Shown in pieces: positions 7,091-15,915 of a stretch of DNA of 32,518 bases. The DNA comes from JAWXBM01 sp964602895 (GTDB taxonomy: Bacteria; Pseudomonadota; Gammaproteobacteria; Xanthomonadales; SZUA-36): the NCBI GenBank assembly GCA_964602895.1, contig CAZRTG010000015.1:1-32518 (forward strand). The letters run 5' to 3'. The position numbers were made by a program, and so were the translations under genes. Under the pieces are notes generated by a model that was given only the letters and a program-made list of their open reading frames with translations, ran no database searches and was not told the DNA's origin. Every line of letters starts with the position of its first letter. Position 1 is the stretch's first letter.

Positions 7091-8476
7091 TCAGGAGTCC
7101 ACGCGGCGCCAACGGGAAGTACCACTGCCATCCTCCAGCAGTATGCCCATACGGGTCAGTTCATCCCGGATTCGATCGGCTTCGGCCCAATTGCGTGAAT
7201 CCCGGGCCGCGTTGCGCTGTTCAATCAGTAGTTCGATACGGTCAGTTTCCACATCGCTCACCCCGGCAGAAAACCACTGTTCCGGGGTCATTTGCAGCAA
7301 GCCGATCAGTTCCGCGTTGGCCAGCAACTCGGCGGCCAAAGACTGTGCTGCTTCCCGATCCGTGGCATTGGCGAGATCCCGTGCCAGGCGATTGAACTCT
7401 GCCAGGGCAACGGGCGTGTTGAGATCGTCGCGCAGTGCGTCAAGAAAGGCTTCAGAAGGCCGGCTTGCTGCCTCGAATGGCCCGAAGGCATCGTTGGCGG
7501 TACGCAGCACGCCATAAATACGATCCAGGGTGCGGCGGGCCCGCTCCAGTTCCTGGTTGGACCAATCCAGTGGCTGGTGATAATGCGCAGTCAAAAGCAA
7601 ATAGCGCAGCACCTCACCGGGCCATTGTTTGAGCAGTTCGTGTACCAACAGGGTATTGCCCAGCGACTTGGACATTTTGCGCTTTTCCATGGTCACAAAG
7701 CCATTGTGCAGCCAGTATCGCGCAAACGGCTTGCCACCATGCGAGCAAACGCTTTGGGCAATTTCATTTTCGTGATGTGGAAAGACCAGATCCTGTCCGC
7801 CACCATGTATGTCTATGGTTTCACCCAGATGGGTTTCTGCCATGGCAGAACACTCCAGGTGCCAACCGGGCCTGCCCCAACCCCAAGGGCTGTCCCAGCC
7901 GGGTTGCGGGTCTTCAGAGGGTTTCCATAAGACAAAATCGCCAGGGTGTTTCTTGTAAGGGGCCACATCGATGCGGGCACCGGCCACCATCTCTCGCATA
8001 TCGCGGCGGGACAGGGCACCGTATTGCTCGTAGGACTCCACACTGAACAGTACATGTCCTTCAGCAACATAGGCATGGCCCGAGCTGATCAGGCGTTCGA
8101 TCATTTCAATCATCTGTGGAATATGGTCGGTTGCACGCGGACCTACGGTGGGTTCACGTACACCCAACGCTGCCATATCGTCCAGGTAGATTTGCGTAAA
8201 GCGGGCCGTGATGGTTTCTATCGGTACGCCCAGTTCCGCAGCTGCCGCATTGATCTTGTCGTCCACATCCGTGATATTGCGCACATAAACAACCTTGGGG
8301 TAATGCAACTCCAACAGCCGGCGTAGCAGGTCAAAAATAACTGCCGGACGGGCATTTCCAATATGCGCATAGTTGTAGACAGTGGGACCGCAAACATACA
8401 GCGTTACCTGTTCCGGATCAGCCGGTTGGAATGGTTCTTTTTGCCGGCTCAACGTGTTGTATAACTGAATGGACAA
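7091..8476 (-). CDS. cysS: Cysteinyl-tRNA synthetase
   Basis: This class-I aminoacyl-tRNA synthetase shows CGPTVYNYAHIGNARP (HIGH motif and first zinc cysteine), the later zinc ligands in HLECSAM and FPHHENE, and the KMSKS loop KRKMSKSLGNTL. The start is taken as TTG at 8476. An AGGAG sits 5 nt upstream, and the protein is then exactly 461 residues, the E. coli length, beginning SIQLYNTL after Met. An in-frame TTG at 8530 would add 18 residues with no homologous look. The C-terminal tRNA-binding part ends GILLEDGSGTSRWRR, as in the family. It is followed closely by sufE. Confidence 0.96.
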   Translation of the reverse strand: MSIQLYNTLSRQKEPFQPADPEQVTLYVCGPTVYNYAHIGNARPAVIFDLLRRLLELHYPKVVYVRNITDVDDKINAAAAELGVPIETITARFTQIYLDDMAALGVREPTVGPRATDHIPQMIEMIERLISSGHAYVAEGHVLFSVESYEQYGALSRRDMREMVAGARIDVAPYKKHPGDFVLWKPSEDPQPGWDSPWGWGRPGWHLECSAMAETHLGETIDIHGGGQDLVFPHHENEIAQSVCSHGGKPFARYWLHNGFVTMEKRKMSKSLGNTLLVHELLKQWPGEVLRYLLLTAHYHQPLDWSNQELERARRTLDRIYGVLRTANDAFGPFEAASRPSEAFLDALRDDLNTPVALAEFNRLARDLANATDREAAQSLAAELLANAELIGLLQMTPEQWFSAGVSDVETDRIELLIEQRNAARDSRNWAEADRIRDELTRMGILLEDGSGTSRWRRVDS

Positions 8477-8657
8477 GACTGCTCCTGCATTGCCTATTGC
8501 ATTGACTGCATCTAAAGTGCTTTTGATCAAGCTCGCCGGATACCCTTAACGATCGCGAGGTCGCATATTCTATCAATATTGCCGTGCCGGTAACCAAGCT
8601 GTCTCTTGATTAATGAGATATGCCCTGAAAATACCCGACTGGAATACAGGAACTCAC

Positions 8658-9977
8658 ATGATGCATACACTTTATGCCAAACACATCGCTGATACCCAAA
8701 AACGTTGGGAGCGTGCCATGGAAAGTGCAGGCTATTCAACCCTTGTGGTCCACTCGGGTAGCCCCATCGTGAGTTTTCTGGATGATTATGTGTACCCGTT
8801 TCGACCCAATCCGTTATTTCTGGCCTGGTTGCCACTGACGCATCACCACGACTGCGTTTTGATTGTTCGGCCGGGGAAGGTGGCACAACTGTGGTATTAC
8901 CAACCGGAAGATTACTGGCATTTGCCGCCTTCCAACCCGGATTCCTGGTGGGCCGATGAGTTCGATGTACAGGTAGTAACGGATCCGGACCGATGGAAGG
9001 CCGCTGTCCGCCAGTTGCCTGGACCGGTAGCGGCTTTGGGTGATGCCGATGGCTTGCCTGGCGTTTTTGCAGCAGAGGACATCAACCCCGCCCATCTGGT
9101 CATGCCATTGCATCTGCAGCGGACGCGCAAAACCGACTATGAGTTGGCCTGCATGCGCCAGGCCACCCGCATCGCAACCGCAGCACATCTGGCCGCGCGA
9201 GATGCCTTTATGGCCGGGCAAAGCGAGTTCGATATTCATCTTGCCTACCTGCAGAGTGCCCGGCAGAACGATGCCGGGTTACCCTATGGCAATATCGTGG
9301 CCATCAACGAACACGCTGCGGTCTTGCATTACCAGCAACGATTACAGGCAGTCCCTGCAGAATCCAGATCATTTCTGATTGACGCCGGTGCCACCCATTA
9401 CGCCTATGCTTCCGACATTACCCGCACTTACGCCGCCCACGCGGGTGAATTCAGCGATCTGATTGCAGCCATGGACCAGGTTCAGTTGAACCTGGCCAGG
9501 CAGGTCAGGGCAGGGCTGTCCTACCCCGCTTTACACCTGGACGCTCATCGACAGATTGCCGAAGTACTGCAGTCTGTGGGCATCATCACCCTGGCGGCCG
9601 AAGATGCGGTTGCCTGTGGTCTGAGCAGCGTGTTCTATCCGCATGGTTTGGGACATTTCATTGGCTTGCAGACGCATGATGTTGCCGGGCTGGTGGATAA
9701 TGAAGGCAATGATCTGCCACGACCGGATGGACACCCTTATTTGCGTTTAACCCGGGAACTGGAAATCGGCAATGTGCTGACCATCGAACCGGGCCTGTAT
9801 TTCATCCCGTCGCTGCTGGCCAAGTGGCGGCAGGGTGACAACGCCAGCGCAATCAATTGGAACCGCATCGATCGATTCATGCCGTATGGCGGGATACGAA
9901 TCGAAGACAATGTGGTGGTCACGCACTCTGGCGCTGAGAACCTGACCAGAAACGCGTTTGCCGAGACAGGGAAATGA
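8658..9977 (+). CDS. pepQ: Xaa-Pro dipeptidase PepQ
   Basis: This 439-residue metallopeptidase of the pita-bread (M24B) fold cleaves Xaa-Pro dipeptides in the cytoplasm. The N-terminus (LYAKHIADTQKRWERAMESAGY, FLDDYVYPFRPNPLFLAWLPLTHH) parallels E. coli PepQ. The five metal ligands are visible: two Asp in IDAGATHYAYASDITRTY, His in HGLGHFIGL, Glu in TIEPGLYFIP, and Glu in GGIRIEDNVVV. The ATG at 8658 has AGGAA upstream; a second ATG follows immediately. An upstream in-frame ATG at 8613 adds 15 residues without homology. Some PepQ enzymes also hydrolyse organophosphates, but nothing here predicts that. Confidence 0.95.
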   Translation: MMHTLYAKHIADTQKRWERAMESAGYSTLVVHSGSPIVSFLDDYVYPFRPNPLFLAWLPLTHHHDCVLIVRPGKVAQLWYYQPEDYWHLPPSNPDSWWADEFDVQVVTDPDRWKAAVRQLPGPVAALGDADGLPGVFAAEDINPAHLVMPLHLQRTRKTDYELACMRQATRIATAAHLAARDAFMAGQSEFDIHLAYLQSARQNDAGLPYGNIVAINEHAAVLHYQQRLQAVPAESRSFLIDAGATHYAYASDITRTYAAHAGEFSDLIAAMDQVQLNLARQVRAGLSYPALHLDAHRQIAEVLQSVGIITLAAEDAVACGLSSVFYPHGLGHFIGLQTHDVAGLVDNEGNDLPRPDGHPYLRLTRELEIGNVLTIEPGLYFIPSLLAKWRQGDNASAINWNRIDRFMPYGGIRIEDNVVVTHSGAENLTRNAFAETGK

Positions 9978-9982
9978 ATGCC

Positions 9983-10618
9983 TCAATCGCGCAATAAGCC
10001 AATGGCGGTCAGTGCTTTAACGCCCATGTCCCCTGCCGGGCCGTGATTCCAGATGGTGCTTTGACGGGCAAAATCCAGCTGCTTTTCTTTGCTTGCCAGA
10101 CGCTTCATGGCCTCTATGACGTCGGACTCGCGCATGGTGTTCATGACCAGTTTGTCCAGCTCGGAGGCATAGGGCTCGTCAATGATTTTACGTATGATCC
10201 GGTTGGCGGCACTTAAGTCATCCGGAAACAGGTATTTGCCGGTTTGTAATTGGAAATGATCGGAAACGGCCTGCAAGGCGCATAAAGAACAGTACGCATC
10301 GTCCAACAGGCCGATCATGCCCAGATTGTCCGGGATAATGTCGTCACCTGTTTCCCAGTAGGATCTAACCACATTCAGGATCTGCTCCATTTCGCTTTCC
10401 AGGCCAATGCTGCCTGCCGCAGTCCAGGCGACCTTCATCATGTAGGGGGCCTGGTTGATGTAAGAGCAGACAAAGCGGGTTGCCAACTCGATTTCCTCTG
10501 GGTCGGCAAGACGCCCGTGTCGTTCAGCAACGGCCAGAAGCAGATCCTGCAACTCGTGCTCTACTGCATGTTCAGCATGGCAATCGGCAATGATGGTTTC
10601 AATTATTGAAGTATCCAC
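9983..10618 (-). CDS. Uncharacterised protein with a DUF1232/YkvA-like IPD...GLLDD motif
   Basis: This is an acidic helical protein of 211 residues. The only recognisable piece is DDIIPDNLGMIGLLDDAYCSLCALQ near the middle. It matches the core of the YkvA/DUF1232 family (IPD, then G-x-x-G, then LDD), although that family normally places it in a membrane-associated hairpin. No signal peptide is visible. The GTG at 10618 is preferred because the protein then begins DTSIIETII. A longer form from 10657 would overlap the presumed promoter of the divergent gene. The stop lies only 5 nt from the pepQ stop (convergent). The function is unknown. The pairing with a divergent ZIP-like membrane protein may be meaningful. 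Confidence 0.75.
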   Translation of the reverse strand: MDTSIIETIIADCHAEHAVEHELQDLLLAVAERHGRLADPEEIELATRFVCSYINQAPYMMKVAWTAAGSIGLESEMEQILNVVRSYWETGDDIIPDNLGMIGLLDDAYCSLCALQAVSDHFQLQTGKYLFPDDLSAANRIIRKIIDEPYASELDKLVMNTMRESDVIEAMKRLASKEKQLDFARQSTIWNHGPAGDMGVKALTAIGLLRD

Positions 10619-10659
10619 TCGGATCGATCGTGGGCCAGGGTAGGGCCATTCTAACAATC

Positions 10660-11337
10660 ATGCTGCCAGGGGCAAAGGTTGGCGGTTTGGCTGTGTTAAC
10701 ATGCTTGCCCTTTTTTCAACTTTCAGGCGCCACCGTGCTGCTGCTTTCCCTGATTACAACCTTTGCTGGTCCTGCATTTTTTCTCTGGTTATCCCGTGGC
10801 GGACGGTTGGCAAAAGCCATAGACCAGTTAATCGTTGTGGTGTTGATTGTGCTGGTTATTGTCCTGTTGTTGCCGGAAACCCTGGAAGCTCTGGGCTGGG
10901 TGGCTTTTTTGCTGGTTTTGGCCGGCTACCTGTTGCCTGGAATACTGGAACTTTTGATTCGTCGTGCGGCAGAAACCCTGCACCTGGTCAGTCTCAATTT
11001 TGCCCTGGCAGGCCTGATGCTGCATGCTTTACTGGACGGTGCGGGCCTGGCAGGCAGTGCCTTGAGTGGCGGAGAGAGTTTGGGCCTGGCAATCGTTCTG
11101 CATCGTTTTGGCGTCAGTTTGATGCTCTGGCTGATTGTGCAACCGATTTTTGGCGACCGTATTGCGTGGTTGACACTGGTCGGCATGGCCGCAGCCACCG
11201 TGTTGGGCTTTGAATTCAGCGAACGGCTGCTGCCTTTAGCCGGTGATCAGGCCATTCTGACGCTGGAAGCCATCATCATTGGCACCATCATTCACAGCCT
11301 GGTTCACCGGGGCCATGCAGGTACTCACAGTCATTAA
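10660..11337 (+). CDS. ZIP-superfamily-like integral membrane protein, divergent
   Basis: About seven hydrophobic helices are visible. Landmarks resemble ZIP metal transporters: VLLLPETLEALG ends helix 2 (like the ZIP LLPEA motif), HALLDGAG lies in helix 4 (like H-x-x-x-D-G), AIVLHRFGVSL lies in helix 5 (like HEIPEG), and the C-terminus is LEAIIIGTIIHSLVHRGHAGTHSH. In helix 5 the second metal residue (Glu of HExPEG) is replaced by Arg, so zinc transport in the standard way is doubtful. The start is uncertain. ATG 10660 is used, but GTG 10735 has AGG seven nt upstream and lies downstream of an extended -10 element (TGTTAACAT, 10692-10700). That start would give 200 residues beginning LLLSLITTFAG. 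It is divergent from the DUF1232-like gene. Confidence 0.75.
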   Translation: MLPGAKVGGLAVLTCLPFFQLSGATVLLLSLITTFAGPAFFLWLSRGGRLAKAIDQLIVVVLIVLVIVLLLPETLEALGWVAFLLVLAGYLLPGILELLIRRAAETLHLVSLNFALAGLMLHALLDGAGLAGSALSGGESLGLAIVLHRFGVSLMLWLIVQPIFGDRIAWLTLVGMAAATVLGFEFSERLLPLAGDQAILTLEAIIIGTIIHSLVHRGHAGTHSH

Positions 11338-11382
11338 ATCATCGACCGCATTTTTCAGTCTGGCGGGCTTTGGACATCTGAC

Positions 11383-12414
11383 TCACTGCTGCTGGTACCA
11401 GCGTGTTCCCGTGTCATCTGTCCAACCATTGATTTCACCCAGCTCAAGCAGATAATGGAGATGGGCTATGGATTCACCTGTAGCCATGATCAGGTTGTTT
11501 TCATTGATTGCGCTTTTGAACAGGACCGGAAAAGCATCTATCGCCCGGATGGGATTAACACACAGGGCTTGGAGTTTCTCCAACCCTTCCAGATGTTCTG
11601 AGATCAATTCGTTCAGACGTATGGCAGCACCACGAAAGGGTTTGCCATGCGCCGGCAATACCAGAACATCAGCCGGCAGGACATCCACCAGCATCCTCAA
11701 GGAGCGTAGCCAGTCTTTCAGCGGGTTGGCATTGGGCTCGGTGGGGTAAACGCTGACGTTGGAGGATATGGTTGGCAGTATCTGGTCGCCGGAAATCAAA
11801 ACATTCAGCTTTTCACAAAACAAACAGGCATGCTCGGTTGAATGGCCAGTACCAATAATGACACGCCAAAGATTTTCACCAACCGTAAACTCCATGCCAT
11901 CGTACAGGCGATGGAAGGACCGGGGCAGGGGTGCAACAACGGAGCCAAACCGACCAAAGGATTTTTCATAGCGGTCCAGTGCGGTTTCCGGAAAACCCGC
12001 TGCGGCATAAAAGCGAATGGCTTCTGCGGGTGCAGTCTTGCCGGTATCGGCAACCAGAATGCGGCACAGCAAGTATTCCTCACGACTCATCCACAGAGGC
12101 GCAGCAAAGCGTTGCGTCAGCCAGCCCGCACAGCCCACGTGATCCGGGTGCAAATGGGTAACCAAAACCCTGCCAACGGACTTGCCTGCCAGTTGTTCCA
12201 CGAATACCTTTTCCCAAAGATCCCGTGTGGTTTGCGTATAGATGCCGGTATCTACAATGGTCCATTGATCACCATCTTCCAACAGCCACAGATTGATATG
12301 CCCCAGCAGGAACGGCAAAGGCATGCGCAACCAGCGAATGCCGGGGAGAATTTCCAGGGATTCACCGAGTTCGGGCTGGCGCTCAAAAACATATTGAATG
12401 GATGTATTGTTCAT
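11383..12414 (-). CDS. Metallo-beta-lactamase-fold hydrolase
   Basis: This 343-residue cytoplasmic protein has the MBL-fold zinc motif THLHPDHVG (H-x-H-x-D-H). It is followed by GTGHSTEHACLF (third His), SGDQIL (bridging Asp) and VLPAHG (last His), in the order of the glyoxalase II/RNase Z-like superfamily. The ATG at 12414 gives the natural beginning NNTSIQYVFERQPELGESLEILPGIRWLRMPLPF. Upstream in-frame codons to 12669 have no family character and run into the divergent gene. A C-terminal all-helical extension (about 260-343) is typical of acyl-CoA- or lactone-type MBL hydrolases in Proteobacteria. The substrate is unknown. It is divergent from the serine hydrolase gene with 136 nt between the starts. 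Confidence 0.9.
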   Translation of the reverse strand: MNNTSIQYVFERQPELGESLEILPGIRWLRMPLPFLLGHINLWLLEDGDQWTIVDTGIYTQTTRDLWEKVFVEQLAGKSVGRVLVTHLHPDHVGCAGWLTQRFAAPLWMSREEYLLCRILVADTGKTAPAEAIRFYAAAGFPETALDRYEKSFGRFGSVVAPLPRSFHRLYDGMEFTVGENLWRVIIGTGHSTEHACLFCEKLNVLISGDQILPTISSNVSVYPTEPNANPLKDWLRSLRMLVDVLPADVLVLPAHGKPFRGAAIRLNELISEHLEGLEKLQALCVNPIRAIDAFPVLFKSAINENNLIMATGESIAHLHYLLELGEINGWTDDTGTRWYQQQ

Positions 12415-12550
12415 GACGAAGTTATTGAAGAGTTCCCTGGTGCTGTTTCGGCGTGGTGGCCTGGAAATTGTCTGAAAATTATCTGCGCAGAACTCAATTG
12501 TGCCATGTTTCCAGTGCCTGACCCGGTTGGATTTTGGGTATGATGTGCCG

Positions 12551-13747
12551 ATGAAAAAATCAACACTATTTCTTTTCTGGGTATTCGTAGTTTCTGCTGC
12601 TTCGGTTTGGGCGCAGGCACCGTATATTGATCCTGCCAAAGATGCCGAATATTTCGGCACACAGGACACTATACTTTTCTGGACACCGGAGCAGCAGGTG
12701 GCCGGTTACCGCCATATGGATCAAATTGTTCCGGTACGCTGGATCCGGGCGGGTAATCATCCTCTGGTACTGCCCGAAAAGCCGGCCGATCTGGATGCTG
12801 TCGCCCTGAAGAATACGCCATCTGCAATGACGGTTGCCGATTATCTGGAGCAGCAAAGTGTCGCGGGTCTGCTGGTTATCAAGGACGGCGCCATTGTTTA
12901 CGAGCGATACCGGTTGGGTAATGACCAGAAAACCCTGTGGATCTCCTATTCAGTGGCCAAATCGGTTACCTCCATGCTGGTTGGGGCAGCCATTCTCGAT
13001 GGCTATATCGAATCGGTGGATGAAAAAGTTACGGACTATCTGCCGCGGTTGAAGGGCTCGGCATATGAAAAATCCAGCATCAGGAACATTCTGCAAATGG
13101 CTTCAGGAGTTGAGTGGGACGAAACCTATGCTGACCCGCAGGCGGATATCAACCAGGCCAGTTGGGAAACCCTGAAACTGTATGACTACCTTGCAGCCAA
13201 GCCGGTGGCGGGAAAGCCCGGTGAAACCTTCAACTACAACACCGCTGAAACCAATCTGGTCGGGACCTTGTTGAGGTCGGCCATCGGCAATAATCTATCA
13301 ACCTATCTGCAGGAGAAGATCTGGCAACCCTTTGGCATGGAGGCCGATGCCAGTTGGAATCTGACCGAAGAAGGTGGTGGTGAATTTGGCGGCTGCTGTA
13401 TCAATGCAACTTTGCGCGATTATGGACGGCTGGGATTGTTTGCTCTCAATAACGGCAGGCTGCCCAGTGGCGAGCGCGTACTGCCCGAAACCTGGATGCG
13501 TGATTCAGTGACGCCATCAAAAGGCTCATCCCGCTATGGCTATCTGTGGTGGCTGGGTGAGGGCGGGGTCTTTGAAGCGTCCGGCATATTCGGCCAGGGC
13601 ATTCTGATCAACCCCGCAGAGAATATGGTGATCGCCATTCAAAGTGCCCGTCCCGATGCCAGCAAAGATGAGGATTGGGCTTTGCAATCTGCGCTGTACA
13701 AAGCCATCGCAGCTGCCTTGCACAAACCCGCAACCGTTGCAGAATGA
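12551..13747 (+). CDS. Exported serine hydrolase of the class C beta-lactamase / NylB-like family
   Basis: This 398-residue protein has a signal peptide (KKSTLFLFWVFVVSAASVWA, cleaved before QAPYIDP). The catalytic motif S-x-x-K appears as YSVAKSVTSMLVGAAI. A conserved tyrosine region follows (GETFNYNTAETNLVGTLL), and the C-terminal YGYLWWLGEGG block is typical of 6-aminohexanoate-dimer hydrolase and EstB-type enzymes. The overall form is that of penicillin-recognising hydrolases acting as esterases or amidases in the periplasm. There is no K-T-G triad of true AmpC, so antibiotic resistance should not be inferred. The ATG at 12551 is the start because it directly precedes the lysine-rich n-region. 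It is divergent from the MBL-fold gene and 31 nt before the methyltransferase fusion. Confidence 0.9.
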   Translation: MKKSTLFLFWVFVVSAASVWAQAPYIDPAKDAEYFGTQDTILFWTPEQQVAGYRHMDQIVPVRWIRAGNHPLVLPEKPADLDAVALKNTPSAMTVADYLEQQSVAGLLVIKDGAIVYERYRLGNDQKTLWISYSVAKSVTSMLVGAAILDGYIESVDEKVTDYLPRLKGSAYEKSSIRNILQMASGVEWDETYADPQADINQASWETLKLYDYLAAKPVAGKPGETFNYNTAETNLVGTLLRSAIGNNLSTYLQEKIWQPFGMEADASWNLTEEGGGEFGGCCINATLRDYGRLGLFALNNGRLPSGERVLPETWMRDSVTPSKGSSRYGYLWWLGEGGVFEASGIFGQGILINPAENMVIAIQSARPDASKDEDWALQSALYKAIAAALHKPATVAE

Positions 13748-13778
13748 TAAAAAGCCGCAGACTGATACAGGAATGGCA

Positions 13779-15782
13779 ATGACCACCCTTGAAGAGAAGC
13801 GGCAGCAAATGGTGAGTAACCAGATCCGCAGCCGCGGAGTCCGCGACGCAAAAGTTCTTGCAGCCATGGCCAATGTGCGCCGCGAAGCTTTCGTCCCCTC
13901 CGAAATGCGCGTGTTCGCCTACGATGATCGTCCCCTGCCCATTGCGGCAGGCCAGACAATCTCACAACCGTATATCGTCGCCTTTATGGTTGAAGCGCTG
14001 AACCTTCAGGCAGGTGACAAGGTGCTTGAGATCGGTGCCGGGTCGGGTTACGCAGCCGCGGTATTGGCCGAGATCGCCGGAACTGTTTACGCCATTGAGC
14101 GTATTGATGAACTTGCACGCAATGCGGCGAAAAGTCTCAAAAGTCAGGGCTACGAGAATGTACATGTTCTGCATGCCGATGGCACACGCGGATGGGCAGA
14201 GCATGCGCCATTTGACGCGATCCTGGTATCGGCGGGCGCCCCCGTGGTTCCCGAAGACCTTAAAAGCCAGCTTGCAGCCGGTGGCCGTATGGTTGTGCCG
14301 GTCGGCGACACCAAACATACTCAGGAACTGATCCGCATTACCCATCGCGGCAACGGTGTGTTTGACCGTGAAAACCTGGCAAGTGTCCGCTTTGTGCCTC
14401 TTATTGGCGAGCAGGGCTGGGAAGAGGAATCGACCGGTGCGGAACCAAGTCAACCAGGTGTTGCCAGCAAGAAAACGCCAAACAATCAGACGCTACCGGA
14501 CCTTATCCTGCGTTACAGCGAGCCGTTCGATACTCTTGAAGACGCCAATCTGGATGGGCTCATTGAGCGCCTCGGCGACGCACGGGTTGTCTTGCTTGGT
14601 GAATCCACGCATGGCACATCTGAATTCTATCGGTTCCGGGCTGCAATAAGCCGCCGATTGATTGAAGAAAAGGGCTTCAATATCGTAGCGGTCGAGGCAG
14701 ACTGGCCGGACGCTGCACAAATTGATCGCTATGTGCGCCACATGGAATCCACACCTTCAGAGTGGGCTGCCTTCGCCCGTTTCCCGACCTGGATGTGGCG
14801 CAATGTTGAAATGCGTGAGTTCGTTGACTGGTTGCATGAGCATAATCAGCCACTTGAATTGGATGAACGCGCCGGTTTTTACGGGCTTGATCTGTACAGT
14901 CTTTTCAGCTCAGTCCGTGCCGTCCTCGACTACCTGGATGATGTCGATCCGGACCTTGCAGCAATGGCCCGCTCGCGCTACGGCTGCCTGAGCCCGTGGG
15001 AGGCCGACCCGGCTGCCTATGGACACGCGGCGCTGACGGGCAAATATGAGGCCTGTGAGCAGGAAGTCGCCGAGATACTGGCTGAGCTGCACAAAAGAAG
15101 ACAGGATTATATGCATGATAATGGAGCCCGCTTCCTTGATGCGGCCCAAAACGCAGCGCTGGTCGCAAATGCCGAGCGTTACTATCGAAAAATGTACTAT
15201 GGTTCCAGCGTATCGTGGAATCTGCGCGACCAGCATATGTTCGACACCCTGAACCGGATCCTGGAAGCACACGGCGAGCACGCCAAAGCAATCGTCTGGG
15301 CACATAATTCACATATTGGCGACGCCTCTGCGACTGAAATGTCAGCACGTGGCGAATTCAATATCGGTCAACTCTGTCAGGAGGCGTTTGGCGACGAATC
15401 CCGTCGGGTTGGATTCGGCACGGATAACGGCACGGTTGCCGCCGCATCGAATTGGGATGGCCCGATGCAGGTCATGCAGCTTCGCCCGGCACATGAGCAA
15501 AGTTATGAACGACTCTTTCATCTGACTGAACAGCCTGGCCTGATATTGTCCCTTGGTGCCCATCAGAACGCTGAACTTGTTGAAGTGCTTGGACAGCGAA
15601 GGCTGGAACGGGCTATCGGCGTGATCTACAGGCCGGAAACGGAACTCTCAAGTCATTACTTTGAGGCAGAACTGCCGCGGCAGTTTGACGAGTATGTTTG
15701 GATAGACAGCACAACGGCAGTCACTCCCCTGAGCACGGTGGAACTGCAAGGTCTGCCAGACACGTACCCGTTCGGCATTTGA
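13779..15782 (+). CDS. Fusion: protein-L-isoaspartate O-methyltransferase plus erythromycin-esterase-type domain
   Basis: This 667-residue two-domain protein reads through without a stop. Residues about 5-215 form a PCMT domain (QMVSNQIRSRGVRDAKVLAAMANVRREAFVP, then the AdoMet motif VLEIGAGSGYAAAVLAEI), which methylates isoaspartyl residues in aged proteins for repair. A short linker (about 215-235) follows. Residues about 236-667 form an erythromycin esterase / succinoglycan-biosynthesis-type domain. It has GESTHGTSEFY (His278), VEADWPDA, and AHNSHIGDA, which carry the family's catalytic His and Glu pattern. The start ATG at 13779 has AGGA 6 nt upstream; an ATG at 13773 is also possible. It has no signal peptide, so it should act in the cytoplasm. 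The esterase substrate is unknown and macrolide resistance is not implied. I recall such fusions in some alphaproteobacteria, which suggests transfer (inference). Confidence 0.9.
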   Translation: MTTLEEKRQQMVSNQIRSRGVRDAKVLAAMANVRREAFVPSEMRVFAYDDRPLPIAAGQTISQPYIVAFMVEALNLQAGDKVLEIGAGSGYAAAVLAEIAGTVYAIERIDELARNAAKSLKSQGYENVHVLHADGTRGWAEHAPFDAILVSAGAPVVPEDLKSQLAAGGRMVVPVGDTKHTQELIRITHRGNGVFDRENLASVRFVPLIGEQGWEEESTGAEPSQPGVASKKTPNNQTLPDLILRYSEPFDTLEDANLDGLIERLGDARVVLLGESTHGTSEFYRFRAAISRRLIEEKGFNIVAVEADWPDAAQIDRYVRHMESTPSEWAAFARFPTWMWRNVEMREFVDWLHEHNQPLELDERAGFYGLDLYSLFSSVRAVLDYLDDVDPDLAAMARSRYGCLSPWEADPAAYGHAALTGKYEACEQEVAEILAELHKRRQDYMHDNGARFLDAAQNAALVANAERYYRKMYYGSSVSWNLRDQHMFDTLNRILEAHGEHAKAIVWAHNSHIGDASATEMSARGEFNIGQLCQEAFGDESRRVGFGTDNGTVAAASNWDGPMQVMQLRPAHEQSYERLFHLTEQPGLILSLGAHQNAELVEVLGQRRLERAIGVIYRPETELSSHYFEAELPRQFDEYVWIDSTTAVTPLSTVELQGLPDTYPFGI

Positions 15783-15808
15783 ACCGACAGCCCGGCCACG
15801 TGTGAAAT

Positions 15809-15826
15809 GCCCCTGCGAGAAGGGGC
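15809..15826 (+). terminator. Short hairpin after the fusion gene, weak terminator candidate
   Basis: The stem GCCCCT (15809-15814) / AGGGGC (15821-15826) has a 6-nt loop and lies 27 nt after the stop codon, between convergent genes. No T run follows, so only partial or Rho-assisted termination is plausible. Confidence 0.3.
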
Positions 15827-15915
15827 TTCACCCGTGAGGGGCTGTGATCAGTGTATGTATTTTCTGGTGACCACAGCCCGATTGAATATCCAGCACCATA
15901 TTGCCGTGGTGTAGA

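Noticed and set aside
12551..13747. Beta-lactamase resistance gene
   Set aside because: It has S-x-x-K but no K-T-G triad of AmpC and fits the esterase/NylB-like branch.
14500..15782. Macrolide (erythromycin) resistance gene
   Set aside because: The domain family is broad and includes enzymes without macrolide activity. The fusion to PCMT and lack of any resistance context argue against it.
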